A stretch of 62,354 nt of DNA from a virus, in the IMG/VR virus record IMGVR_UViG_3300042868_011200, positions 1 through 62,354 of that record. One strand, given 5' to 3'. A program made the position numbers and the translations under genes. Below are positions 36,467-46,517 of this stretch, piece by piece. Below the pieces are notes generated by a model, which ran no database searches, had not been told where the DNA came from, and saw only the letters and a program-made list of their open reading frames with translations. Position 1 is the stretch's first letter; each line of letters opens with the position of its first letter.

Positions 36467-38246
36467 TTTAGGTAAAATAGAGTTTTTAAGAGGTAGTGCT
36501 AGGTATCAGAGAGCCCCTGAAAAGGGTATATCTGTACAAATACCAATTAGTGGTAAACAAAAAGAGATAGACGAATTTCAAAGAACTCTTAGTGTTAATT
36601 TGGCGGAAGTCTATAATATGGAAAGAGCTAAATCTCAAATTTTTGAACCTACATGTAAGATACAATTGTTTTTTTCTAATTCATATAGTGGAGCGGCAAT
36701 CAATGCTGGAAACATTTATCAACCATTTAATAATTTTTTATATTATATCACTCCTGAATTAACAAAACAAAATCAGATAAATTCAGTTAACCCTATTCCA
36801 TGGCCAGGATTTCCACAATATAACGAGTTTAATTTTATAAGAACAGATTTAAACACTTTAGGTTATACCTTAGGACCAGGGGCTCATAAAGTTTTAGAAG
36901 CAAGATTTGCTAACAAATATAATTGGAATTATTATCTCAGTTATGCATATGAGAACGATACCCAAAGAAGTTTGTCATATGATTTTAAAAATGGGCTTGG
37001 CCCTATAAGTTGGAAACCTGAAGATGGATTACCATATATTATGGAACAAGTTGAGTTTGAAGGGAAAACTCTATGGCAATTTACCTGTCCAATGAACCAT
37101 AATATGCAAAATAGTGACTACGTCCAATTTTCAAACGTTTCAATTGTTAATTCTATAGGGACTATCACAAATGCAAATTATATATTTAAAATATATAGTT
37201 TTGGAAACGGTAAATATAATTCAGAAAAAAGAATTTTTAATATATTAGATATAGGATATTATCAAAATGTTGCAAATTCATTTTCTCCTGGTAAAACAGG
37301 ATTTTTCCATAGAATTTTAGATGTTAAAAATCCAGTGGAATCTAAATCTTCCTATTATATTAGAAAACACAAAATAATTACTAATTCTGAAAATTCAATT
37401 TTAACCTTCACAGCATTTGAACAAAACGCATTTAGAACCGTTAAAAGATATGAGTCAAAGGAGTTAACCCCAAATTTGCAAGCAAGGATTTCAGTTAAAG
37501 AAGATTCACAAACTTATAACTTATCATTTGATAACCCGTTTAATATTAACGGATTACTTGATAATCAAAAAAGACCATTATCTGATTTATATTTCACAAT
37601 TGTAAACCGAGGATATTTTGGATACTTTAACCCTCCAAATATTTTCAATAAAGCTTTAAAAGTTGGATGGGAGTTTAATATTGATACTACACCTACGACA
37701 TGGTGGGAAAGGAACAACCCAAATTCGGACGTTGATTTACTAACAGAACGTTATTTTAATCGAGGAATTTCTTTTAGATATAATAAGAATTTTGTTTCAG
37801 GAGATACTATAGATGGGCCTTTTTGCGAGTGGAATAACCTAACACAAACTGAAACAGTATTATCTGAAACTTTTCACAAGTTTGTTTTTAACCAACAGGT
37901 TTTTAATATTAATTCAAATGTCAACAATCCTTTCGGATACTATTATAATCCTTTTTTAAAACTGGGTATAAAATATTTTTCGGACTACATAGAGGAGGGT
38001 GATTTTTATTCAACAGAGTTCGCACCTAACTATGCATACTTTTCAAGATTTAGAAATAAATTGATATGGAGAGATTTATACGACTATGGATATGTGGATG
38101 AGAATGGAGGTGGTATAGATTTTCCTTTTTTAAATGGAAAACATTACCCATTTGATAATTTTATATTTAGGGTAATACCTGAAGGTTCAAACATATCGGC
38201 AATAATAACAGAAGTAAAAGACCCAATTATAGATGAATGTGAATAA
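36459..38246 (+). CDS. Baseplate-region structural protein (595 aa)
   Basis: Not recognised by family. It starts MNDLGKIEFLRGSARYQRAP and continues with a charged segment (SGKQKEIDEFQRTLSVNLAE). The rest is beta-rich and aromatic, with many Tyr/Phe/Asn residues (e.g. FNNFLYYITPELTK, NKYNWNYYLSYAYENDTQRS). No signal peptide or membrane segment is seen. It overlaps both neighbours (eight and 14 bases), so it belongs to the same translationally coupled set as the 2070-aa protein. By position it could be the functional counterpart of T4 gp8 or gp9/gp10 wedge components, but there is no sequence support for one over another. Confidence 0.6.
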   Translation: MNDLGKIEFLRGSARYQRAPEKGISVQIPISGKQKEIDEFQRTLSVNLAEVYNMERAKSQIFEPTCKIQLFFSNSYSGAAINAGNIYQPFNNFLYYITPELTKQNQINSVNPIPWPGFPQYNEFNFIRTDLNTLGYTLGPGAHKVLEARFANKYNWNYYLSYAYENDTQRSLSYDFKNGLGPISWKPEDGLPYIMEQVEFEGKTLWQFTCPMNHNMQNSDYVQFSNVSIVNSIGTITNANYIFKIYSFGNGKYNSEKRIFNILDIGYYQNVANSFSPGKTGFFHRILDVKNPVESKSSYYIRKHKIITNSENSILTFTAFEQNAFRTVKRYESKELTPNLQARISVKEDSQTYNLSFDNPFNINGLLDNQKRPLSDLYFTIVNRGYFGYFNPPNIFNKALKVGWEFNIDTTPTTWWERNNPNSDVDLLTERYFNRGISFRYNKNFVSGDTIDGPFCEWNNLTQTETVLSETFHKFVFNQQVFNINSNVNNPFGYYYNPFLKLGIKYFSDYIEEGDFYSTEFAPNYAYFSRFRNKLIWRDLYDYGYVDENGGGIDFPFLNGKHYPFDNFIFRVIPEGSNISAIITEVKDPIIDECE

Positions 38247-39303
38247 AATTAAAATATTAAATACCCCTGGTGATAAGACTATAGTTGTTCCATTATCAAT
38301 GAATTGGGATTTAGAAAATAGGGAGGATGCTATTGTATTAGAACAGGATAAAATTATAGAAAAAATAGTTGGAACCCCCACAAACTACGAACTACAAAGA
38401 TTCTCAAAAGTACCAACTGATGATGGGACTTCCCAAGGATATACTTTTAACTTTATTAATCCTTCTACAAACGCATGGGAACCAACTTATTTAGTTAGAT
38501 TTAGTGAATCTGAAGTTAGATATTTTTCAAACCAATTTAAGAAATCATTTTTTAAATTGGATTTGTTTGATACTATGGACCCCAAAAAACAAAAAAATTA
38601 TTTATCAATAATATTACCAACATCAATAAGTACCGAATTATTATCTGATGGTACCATAAATTGTGAATCTGTTTTATTTAATAATATTTCAGAAAATAGA
38701 TTTGACATAAACAGAAGAATTCCAGTAATTTTTATTAATTATACAGATTGTTGTGGAGTTGTTCAGTCACAAAATATTACAAATGTTTTATATACATGTG
38801 TAAAACCTGACCAACCAATAACTTATTCAGGGTATGTTTTAAATTTAAATAATAATACTACTGTTGATTTTACGGGACCAATTGATTTAACTGGTGCTAT
38901 AACTAATTTTTATGTCACAAATGGAAATTTAGGAACTTGTGAATGTAATCCTGAATCAGTTCCTGTTGCAAAACCACCAAATTTAACTTATCCTAATTTT
39001 AATTTAGACCACATAGGGAATCGAGAATCATATTATATCTATTGGTATCAAAATGAATCTTTAATTGGGTTAAATACTTTTTATATGACGGCTAAGTTTT
39101 TTGATGGGACTAATGGAGCGTTTACAAGATTTACAACAGTTGAACAACCAGCAAGTTCACCTTTTACAATACCAAATGAAAACTTATATTATAAAGTAAT
39201 TTTAGATTACACTAATAATTATTACAGAATATGTAATGTTAATTTTACCACCCCATTATCAGATGTGGTTTGGTATGAATATAAAAATCCGCCAAAACCA
39301 TAA
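38233..39303 (+). CDS. Baseplate-region structural protein (356 aa)
   Basis: Not recognised. It starts MNVNKIKILNTPGDKTIVVP; a GTG six bases further in is an alternative start. The N-terminal 130 residues are mixed alpha-beta with a Lys-rich helix (RYFSNQFKKSFFKLDLFDTM). A middle strand-rich domain contains paired cysteines (TDCCGVVQSQ) and LGTCECNPESVP. The C-terminal 110 residues look like a beta sandwich (YYIYWYQNESLIGLNTFYMT). The opening V-x-K-I-K-I is shared with the next gene's product (MDITKIKISPEV), so the two may have related N-terminal docking strands. Coupling to its neighbours suggests a wedge or fibre-attachment role. Confidence 0.6.
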   Translation: MNVNKIKILNTPGDKTIVVPLSMNWDLENREDAIVLEQDKIIEKIVGTPTNYELQRFSKVPTDDGTSQGYTFNFINPSTNAWEPTYLVRFSESEVRYFSNQFKKSFFKLDLFDTMDPKKQKNYLSIILPTSISTELLSDGTINCESVLFNNISENRFDINRRIPVIFINYTDCCGVVQSQNITNVLYTCVKPDQPITYSGYVLNLNNNTTVDFTGPIDLTGAITNFYVTNGNLGTCECNPESVPVAKPPNLTYPNFNLDHIGNRESYYIYWYQNESLIGLNTFYMTAKFFDGTNGAFTRFTTVEQPASSPFTIPNENLYYKVILDYTNNYYRICNVNFTTPLSDVVWYEYKNPPKP

Positions 39304-40391
39304 TGGACATAACTAAAATTAAAATATCGCCAGAAGTTCTAAGAAAAGATATAAGTAATGAAACTTATGATGGGTTTTCTTTTGGAGTATATTCAGGGTT
39401 AACAAAAATACTATCAGGAGGAATTAATGGACAATCTCTACTTGATTTAACTATACCTATATTACTTAAACAAACACATGAGGACATAGGATACTACTCA
39501 CCATTTGATGGTAACATTCTACAATTGGACTCAAGAGTGAATTTTATTTTTACAGCTGATACCTTATCACCACAAGTGATATGTATTTCAAATACTTCTG
39601 ACACATCTTTAACTTATTTAGATGAAACAAATTATCAGGTTAATTGGGGAGATGGAAATGCAATAGAAAGCGTAACTACTTTTTTTCCCGAATCAGTTTG
39701 TCATTTTTATAATTATGATGGTGATTCGCAATCATTTACAATATCTTTCACAGGTTCAAATAATATAGGTTTATTTATTGTTGAGAAAAAAATAACTATA
39801 CCATATATAATGGATTCATATGATAATCCATATGGTAAAGTAAATTTCGTTTCAAATAACGGGTCGTGGGCCGAAAGTCCTACTTACCAAGATTATATCT
39901 ACCCATTTGATGCTGATAATACTATTTCAGGACAAGTCAGTTCTAATTTTGTTTCAGTACCTTTTATTATCACAGGATATAGTGAGTCTAAATTAAATGA
40001 TTTAAAAGGATTTGGTATAAATCCGTTTATTGTTGGTAGAAAAATTACATTAGATGATGGTACTATTGGTGAAGTAACATTCATTGACCCATCATATACG
40101 GCATATACTATTAATGACCTTAGTTATTTAGATTTTACAGGTAATACTACAATTTTTGTGGCAAGTTCATCTGGTTTGACATCAGAAATGTTAACACAAT
40201 CGGCTATTACAAAATTTGAGTATTTAATGAACATTATTGAGGAGCCAGAAATACAAACAAATGTATTTATTGAAAGAGGAAAAAATTCAGGACTAGAATC
40301 ATTTAGAAGAATTGGTGAAGTTTCTAATATCATCAGTTTGGAAAATTATGGTTACGGGTTTTTTGGATTAAGAAATTATAATGATATATAA
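39303..40391 (+). CDS. Structural protein with PKD-like domain (362 aa)
   Basis: The ATG overlaps the previous stop by one base. After an N-terminal segment (MDITKIKISPEVLRKDI), residues about 110-150 read YQVNWGDGNAIESV, then CHFYNYDGDSQSFTISFTGS. This is the PKD-domain pattern: W-G-D-G turn, then H-x-Y-x-x-x-G followed by a strand. PKD domains are beta sandwiches common in secreted Bacteroidetes proteins and used as spacers or carbohydrate-binding modules. The C-terminal third is mixed, ending in an aromatic tail (YGYGFFGLRNYNDI). It likely forms part of the baseplate periphery. The domain call is moderate; the overall function is unknown. Confidence 0.6.
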   Translation: MDITKIKISPEVLRKDISNETYDGFSFGVYSGLTKILSGGINGQSLLDLTIPILLKQTHEDIGYYSPFDGNILQLDSRVNFIFTADTLSPQVICISNTSDTSLTYLDETNYQVNWGDGNAIESVTTFFPESVCHFYNYDGDSQSFTISFTGSNNIGLFIVEKKITIPYIMDSYDNPYGKVNFVSNNGSWAESPTYQDYIYPFDADNTISGQVSSNFVSVPFIITGYSESKLNDLKGFGINPFIVGRKITLDDGTIGEVTFIDPSYTAYTINDLSYLDFTGNTTIFVASSSGLTSEMLTQSAITKFEYLMNIIEEPEIQTNVFIERGKNSGLESFRRIGEVSNIISLENYGYGFFGLRNYNDI

Positions 40392-40411
40392 ATTAACAAA
40401 ATAACTAAAAA

Positions 40412-41320
40412 GTGGCAACTGGAAATTATGGCGTAGTAAGACCTTCAGACGTAAGTCCTGAAGACGTTGAAATTATCTTACATTATGTTCCATCTAGAGA
40501 TGAGACTACTAATTTTACACTTACAAAATTAGATTCACTACAATACCTAAGGCCTTACTTTAACAATGATGCTATTGGTGGTACCACGTCAGAACTTTTG
40601 GGTGGTCTATATAATCTAACATTACCCGCAGATGAATTTAATGCGTTGGGGATTTATACATTGTATTTTAGACCCGCTCAAATTAGAACAAAAATAAATG
40701 ATTGTGGAGTACTATCATCATCTCCAAACGTAAAAGGAATTATAATAAACATACAAGATGTTCCATCAGAATATCGAAATAAATTTATTAATCAGGGATT
40801 AGTTGGATTTAGGGTTGAATACTTAAATTCTGACGGAACTAAAGTTCCCAACTTTTATAGAGTAATAACTTCTTCATTTTATTGTGAACCTGTTACTATA
40901 AATTTGACTAATACCTTACAAAATTCAATTAGATACAGGTATTCGGAAGGCTCATCCAATTTAATTTTTTGCACATTAACACCTTCATCATCACCATCTA
41001 CAAAACCTAATGCAACTCCATTTATTGGTAACCCAAATCAAAGTATTATAATTACAAATACATTTTTTGACCCATCAGTAGTTGAGGTAGAAATTGTTGA
41101 ACATGATGCGTCAACATTGGCAATTGCTCTTTATGGTAACCAAACTAAATCAATTGAGGATGGTATCTACACTATTTACGATAACAGTAATAATATATAC
41201 AGACAATATAACTTATACGAAATCAGAGACCAATATAATGAATTGTTGTATGAAGTACGCCAAGATAGAGGCACTAACATAGATTTTAGTAAAAACTTCC
41301 AAAATATAATTTCAACATGA
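40412..41320 (+). CDS. Structural protein with GTG start (302 aa)
   Basis: Not recognised. The start is GTG (MATGNYGVVRPSDVSPEDVE); no ATG fits upstream because the gap to the previous gene is only 20 bases. The protein is beta-rich with a sandwich-like first half (TLYFRPAQIRTKINDCGVLS) and a short Ser/Pro/Thr linker (TPSSSPSTKPNATPF, near residue 195), the same linker style as in the adhesin genes downstream. A C-terminal strand-helix part follows (YNLYEIRDQYNELLYEVRQD). The stop overlaps the next ATG in ATGA. It is probably a component that links baseplate to fibres; evidence is positional. Confidence 0.6.
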   Translation: MATGNYGVVRPSDVSPEDVEIILHYVPSRDETTNFTLTKLDSLQYLRPYFNNDAIGGTTSELLGGLYNLTLPADEFNALGIYTLYFRPAQIRTKINDCGVLSSSPNVKGIIINIQDVPSEYRNKFINQGLVGFRVEYLNSDGTKVPNFYRVITSSFYCEPVTINLTNTLQNSIRYRYSEGSSNLIFCTLTPSSSPSTKPNATPFIGNPNQSIIITNTFFDPSVVEVEIVEHDASTLAIALYGNQTKSIEDGIYTIYDNSNNIYRQYNLYEIRDQYNELLYEVRQDRGTNIDFSKNFQNIIST

Positions 41321-44300
41321 GCAAGTATATATGTCCTCCACAAAGTCCTAGCGGAGCTGGAACATTTTCAGACGCTTTGGTCGGCCTTCAGACAACTCAA
41401 GGAGGAGGACTCACCCTTGCTAATTTTGCATTTACAAATAAGATAACAGAAAAAGTTAATAGAAATTTTGATACTGGTGTTTTTTCAGACCCAATAACTT
41501 TATCTGATTTAAATATTACGTCAACGGCTCAGGCTCAAAAAATATATGACGTTAATTTTAAAGTTTATCCTAATTTTGATGAAACTAATATTTTAAATTT
41601 TGTTGCATACGGTCCATTAAATAAAAGATTTTCATCTGCGGTTATTAATATTATAAATTATTTCCCAGCAGCATTAGAAGTATCATCAATAAGAAATGAC
41701 TTTACCAACGGGACAACCGCAACAAATATTTCATATAATGAGGAAGAAGATATTACAAATTTCTCAGTAGACGCATCAGTCCTAAGAAATCCATTTTCTA
41801 TCAATTTTACAAAAAACTCAACCCAAATTTTAAAATCTTTAGAATTTGAGGTTTCAAAATATAGAAATCTAACTGTTTATTTTACTGATTATATTTTAAA
41901 AACAACAGGAGGTACGTTTGGTGTTGTAAATTTAACTGCAACTACATCAACATCGGCAGGAACCCTATCATTCTCAGTACTTGGAAATCCATTTGGAACA
42001 GGTGTGACAGAAACATATGAAGATATAGTAATAAGACCTAATGATTATGTGGTTAATGAAGTTTTTAATTTAGAACTTGATGAAGTTGAAGAGTTATTAT
42101 TAAACAGATATAGTTATCCAATTTATACTTCTAAATTTAAAATTCTGAAAGAATCGGATGACGGTAGTCAATTTATACAACCACAAAGTATAACATGGCC
42201 TTTAAATGGTTCATGGAACATTGATATACAAACACCGGCTTTTACATACTACTTAAAACAATTAGATACTATTGGACAAAGTTTAGACGAGTACCAAACA
42301 GATATCCTCAATAGATTCTATACGACCGATTCACTCAAAGAGTTTGATACCCCCGACCAAAAAGTACAAAAAACATTAAAATTATACGGAAGGAGTTTTG
42401 ATGAAACAAAAAAATATATTGACTCAATATCACATATGGTTTCAGTCAATTATATTGTTGGAGACGACATTCCCGATAAATTACTACCTAATTTAGCTCA
42501 AACATTAGGATGGTCAACTAATATCTCACCGATACAAAACAATAGTTTTTTTAGTACAATATATGAAACTATTGATAGTGAATTTCCTGGACAAGCAACT
42601 TCGCCAACTTTAGACGAACTCCAAAATCAATATTATAGAAGTTTGATTTTAAATTCAGGTTATTTGTTTAGGTCTAAAGGTACTAGAAAGGCAATAGAGT
42701 TTTTATTAAATTTTATTGGAGCTCCCGAAGCTTTAATTGATTTCAATGAATATATTTATTTGGCAGATGATAAGATACCACTAACAAGATTTAATGAATT
42801 TTATAGTACAATTTTAGGGGGAACCTATAGACCACAAGTAGTTGTTTATGACCCTTTAAACATTTATAAATTTAACGGAGTTCAATATACTGCTTTTACA
42901 ACATCAACATCAATTCAAGATGTGACATTAACAATAAATGATTTTCCAATTGATTCTGATGGGTATCCAAAAATGATAACTGAATCCGATAGTTTCTTTT
43001 TCCAAAAAGGAGCCGGTTGGTTTGAATCTACCCCACAACATAGAAGTCCTGAAATAATTGACACCAATTTAAGTACATTTACTGGACAAAATATAGATGT
43101 ACAGACCGCTTTAGAACCATTCACTTATGGTGAAAAATATCTTGATAGATATAGAAATTTCCCATATTTGGGAATTGGTTTTGAATTATTAAAAACAATT
43201 GATAACAAAAAATCTTGGTCAGATGAACAATTAGGACTTAGAAAAAATGCCGATGGTAATTTTGATGCCTATTATGAAGTTAGCAATGACAAATTAGTTT
43301 TAAATGTTAAAAATGTTGATTTATTTTTAAATCCAGGACAAGCTTTAGTATACGATGTTTGGTATTTGTCTAACACTAAAAGTTATCCAATTCCAATTAC
43401 AGGACTTTCTTCACCTTACCCTCAAACTGGAGGAACAGACTGGACAGTTATTAGTCCAAAACCACAACAAAAAGATTTCTTTGAATTTAAAGAAACTTTT
43501 TGGAAAAACATGATTAATGTAAGAAATAGACAACAATCATCCGATGGTAAAACTAGCGGATACCCAACACTACAATCTATATTTTGGAAGTACTTAACCA
43601 TGTACCAAGATACTGGAATTCAAAATGATGGATTTACTTATGGTAAAATGATTGAATATATTAATGGTATTGGTGATTATTGGATTCGTTTAGTGGAACA
43701 ATTTGTACCCGCGACCACAATATGGAATACGGGAACAAGAATTGAGAATTCAATTTTCCACAGACAAAAATTTGTATATAGACCCCAAAGAGGATGTTTG
43801 ACAGTACAAATACCTATAGAAGGACCTTCAGGTGGGGGTAGTGTTGATAGTAGTGATTGTAATGGAAGTAAAGTTTCAATCTTAGTACCATTAAGAGGAA
43901 CTGATTTATTAGCTGAAATACAAAGAATTGAACGTGAATTTGATTGTACACAACCTGGTGATTTATTACCTGTCTTTGGGGGAACAGTTAAAGAGATTAG
44001 TTATTGTTTTGATTTAACTATAACAAGAAATAACCCTCCAATAGGACTTACATCAGTATATACAACTCAAATTTTTTGTACACCTACTTCTTTTACTCTA
44101 CCTAATATAATACCAACAACTGATAGATGGCAAGATTTTATTACACAAGGAGTTAATTACCTGTCAGTTGATTTAGCCCAACAAGGATTATCAATTTTAT
44201 ATGACCCTGAAAATGATATTATCTTTATAACTAGTGAAGTTTGTGATGATTTAACAAGAATTGATTTTAATTTAACGATAAAAGTTATAAAAATTGATTG

Positions 44301-44346
44301 TTCTGGACGCTCAAAAGGCGGAGGAACAAAAGGAGGAGGTAAATAA
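41317..44346 (+). CDS. P2 gpI-like tail/baseplate protein (1009 aa)
   Basis: The centre of this protein matches the layout of phage tail protein I. A helix ends in QTDILNRFYTTDSLKEFDTP (near residue 330) and a segment L-P-N-L-A-Q-T-L-G-W follows. The strongest match is YRSLILNSGYLFRSKGTRKA followed by IEFLLNFIGAPEA (residues about 440-470), the helix-K-G-T-helix hallmark of gpI and gp7-type wedge proteins. It is flanked by beta-rich N- and C-terminal parts. A Gly-rich tail (RSKGGGTKGGGK) closes it. In P2-type phages gpI joins the wedge to the fibres, which fits the switch here from baseplate to adhesin genes. The stop overlaps the next ATG by one base. Confidence 0.68.
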   Translation: MSKYICPPQSPSGAGTFSDALVGLQTTQGGGLTLANFAFTNKITEKVNRNFDTGVFSDPITLSDLNITSTAQAQKIYDVNFKVYPNFDETNILNFVAYGPLNKRFSSAVINIINYFPAALEVSSIRNDFTNGTTATNISYNEEEDITNFSVDASVLRNPFSINFTKNSTQILKSLEFEVSKYRNLTVYFTDYILKTTGGTFGVVNLTATTSTSAGTLSFSVLGNPFGTGVTETYEDIVIRPNDYVVNEVFNLELDEVEELLLNRYSYPIYTSKFKILKESDDGSQFIQPQSITWPLNGSWNIDIQTPAFTYYLKQLDTIGQSLDEYQTDILNRFYTTDSLKEFDTPDQKVQKTLKLYGRSFDETKKYIDSISHMVSVNYIVGDDIPDKLLPNLAQTLGWSTNISPIQNNSFFSTIYETIDSEFPGQATSPTLDELQNQYYRSLILNSGYLFRSKGTRKAIEFLLNFIGAPEALIDFNEYIYLADDKIPLTRFNEFYSTILGGTYRPQVVVYDPLNIYKFNGVQYTAFTTSTSIQDVTLTINDFPIDSDGYPKMITESDSFFFQKGAGWFESTPQHRSPEIIDTNLSTFTGQNIDVQTALEPFTYGEKYLDRYRNFPYLGIGFELLKTIDNKKSWSDEQLGLRKNADGNFDAYYEVSNDKLVLNVKNVDLFLNPGQALVYDVWYLSNTKSYPIPITGLSSPYPQTGGTDWTVISPKPQQKDFFEFKETFWKNMINVRNRQQSSDGKTSGYPTLQSIFWKYLTMYQDTGIQNDGFTYGKMIEYINGIGDYWIRLVEQFVPATTIWNTGTRIENSIFHRQKFVYRPQRGCLTVQIPIEGPSGGGSVDSSDCNGSKVSILVPLRGTDLLAEIQRIEREFDCTQPGDLLPVFGGTVKEISYCFDLTITRNNPPIGLTSVYTTQIFCTPTSFTLPNIIPTTDRWQDFITQGVNYLSVDLAQQGLSILYDPENDIIFITSEVCDDLTRIDFNLTIKVIKIDCSGRSKGGGTKGGGK

Positions 44347-46511
44347 TGGCATTAATAAATTATAATATTTTTTTAACAGGGGATTGCCAAAACAACGGTA
44401 ATGGTACTTTTTTATTATCGACTAACGGAGTTTCACCACCGATAAGTATAAATTGGTTAAACCCTATTTCAGGTAATTCATTTAGTTCTCAAACAATAGT
44501 AAATGGAATATATTATGTAACAGGATTAAGTGCTAGTAGTTATAGTTTTTATTTGAGTGACGCCCTTAATAACTCTACAAATGAAATTCCTTTTGTAATT
44601 ACTTCTTCTTGTACTATTAATATTGGACTAATACAGAATACAACTTGTGGAGGAAATAACGGAGCAATTTCTGCGACTACAGATACTAATTATGGATTGA
44701 ATACAATACAACTATTTAAAGATTCTGTATTGTATAGGACAACTACAACAACTACAAATGGCGCCAATTTCTTTAATTTACCACCAGGAGTTTATAGTGC
44801 TAAAGTTACTGACGTTGGTGGGTGTATTGGGTTTAGTAATAATGTAATTATAAATAATTCAACTAATTTAGATTTTGGATATTATGTTGTTGATAGCCCA
44901 CAATGTTATGCAAACTCAGGTAGAATAATTATAACAGGAGTAACTGGTACACCTCCATATACTTACCAATGGTCAAATTTACCTTATTTAAATTTTACAG
45001 ATAGTGCAACTGGACTTACTTCAGGTGGTTATGGTATTACAATAACTGATTTTTATGGATGTTCTACTACAAAAGCCGCTGCGGTTAATGTTGGTAAGCA
45101 ATTATCTTTAGTTAATTTTACTCAAAATACCCCAACTTGTTTTAATGCTGACGGCTCGGTAACATTTATAATAAGCGGAGGAACTCCACCATACTCATAT
45201 AATCTTAATACTGGAGACCAACAAATATTATTATCTAATACTGTAACATTTAGTGAACTTACGTCAGGTAATTATACGTTAAGTGTTACTGATTTAGGTC
45301 TTTGTAGATTTAATCAAGATTTTACTTTGACGGCTAATAGAAGTTTCACCGTATTACAGACACAAATAGTTAATGCTTCTTGTCAAGAATTGGGTAAAAT
45401 TTTTATCTCAGTCCAAGGGGGATTCCCACCTTATTATTATAAATTAGTTTCTTCAGGAAGTCCTGAAATTAGACAGACATCTATTTTGAATAGTACTTCA
45501 TATTCAAATTTAGAGGCTGGACTTTATACGTTAATGATTGAAGATTCTATAGGTTCATGTGTTTATGAAGAACAGATTACTATCTTAACAACATCTAACT
45601 TTACTTTATCCTTAACACCACAGGATACCACTTGTGGGAATCCAAACGGTTCAATTACTGCTAATGTTATAACTGATAGTACAGGTCTTACATTTACATA
45701 TCAATTATCTAATGGGGACCAATCCGCACCTACTACGGCAACAACTTATACTTTTTCAAATCTACCATCAGGTCCGTATAGTTTATCTGTGACAGATAGT
45801 GATTCGTGTAATGCGTCTGAATATGCATTTATTAATACGTCTACACCGTACTCTGTGATTTTAACCCCAACATCCGCATTTAACGGGAGTGGAGGTACAA
45901 TTTCGGCAATGATAAAAGAAACTTCAGGACCTTTTAATTTGACATGGAGTAATAATGTAAATGGGCAAACAGGGTATTATTTGACAGGATTAACCGCTGG
46001 TACATATAGTTTAACAGTTAGTGGAACTAATGGATGTCAACAGTTTGTTACCGCAAATGTTGGTAATATAATTAGTAGTTCGACAACAGTGACTTATATT
46101 TACTCAAGTGGGTCTTCAGTTCGTACTGATAGTACAAGTTTTTCATTACAAAGTATGATGTATTCGGGGTACACTAATTTAACTCAAAATGCCCAAAATT
46201 GTGTTTTAAGTTCTGCAACATTTAGCTTAAGGGTTACAATAGATACTGACGAATATGTATTTCCATTTTATAGTACTAAATCTTTTAGTCGAATACCGAC
46301 TTTAGATTATTTCGCACCAATACTTGAAAATGCGGTACTATCTATTCCATATATTGAGACTTGTACAGTAAATGCGACAAATAACACCATTTCAGTAACT
46401 TCACAAGTCATTAATGGTGTGCAATATTATAAAGATGATACAATTACGTTTGATATTTTAATATATTATAATGTGAAATGTCTCTCAATAAACGATATTA
46501 CATGTCCTTAA
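44346..46511 (+). CDS. SprB-repeat adhesin-like phage protein (721 aa)
   Basis: About seven tandem modules of 75-90 residues follow the SprB-repeat pattern: C-x-x-x-x-G-x-I near the start, a G-G-x-P-P-Y-x-Y turn, then L-x-x-G-x-Y-x-x-x-V-x-D-x-x-x-C. Clear copies include FIISGGTPPYSYNLNTGDQQ with SGNYTLSVTDLGLC, and ITGVTGTPPYTYQW with GYGITITDFYGC. A distinct 150-residue end domain (SFSRIPTLDYFAPIL) follows. SprB is the mobile cell-surface adhesin of gliding flavobacteria, so these domains tie the phage to that host group. There is no signal peptide and it lies in the tail operon, so it is most likely a virion fibre rather than a secreted protein. The repeat call is firm; receptor function is inferred. 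Confidence 0.78.
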   Translation: MALINYNIFLTGDCQNNGNGTFLLSTNGVSPPISINWLNPISGNSFSSQTIVNGIYYVTGLSASSYSFYLSDALNNSTNEIPFVITSSCTINIGLIQNTTCGGNNGAISATTDTNYGLNTIQLFKDSVLYRTTTTTTNGANFFNLPPGVYSAKVTDVGGCIGFSNNVIINNSTNLDFGYYVVDSPQCYANSGRIIITGVTGTPPYTYQWSNLPYLNFTDSATGLTSGGYGITITDFYGCSTTKAAAVNVGKQLSLVNFTQNTPTCFNADGSVTFIISGGTPPYSYNLNTGDQQILLSNTVTFSELTSGNYTLSVTDLGLCRFNQDFTLTANRSFTVLQTQIVNASCQELGKIFISVQGGFPPYYYKLVSSGSPEIRQTSILNSTSYSNLEAGLYTLMIEDSIGSCVYEEQITILTTSNFTLSLTPQDTTCGNPNGSITANVITDSTGLTFTYQLSNGDQSAPTTATTYTFSNLPSGPYSLSVTDSDSCNASEYAFINTSTPYSVILTPTSAFNGSGGTISAMIKETSGPFNLTWSNNVNGQTGYYLTGLTAGTYSLTVSGTNGCQQFVTANVGNIISSSTTVTYIYSSGSSVRTDSTSFSLQSMMYSGYTNLTQNAQNCVLSSATFSLRVTIDTDEYVFPFYSTKSFSRIPTLDYFAPILENAVLSIPYIETCTVNATNNTISVTSQVINGVQYYKDDTITFDILIYYNVKCLSINDITCP

Positions 46512-46517
46512 TATTAG

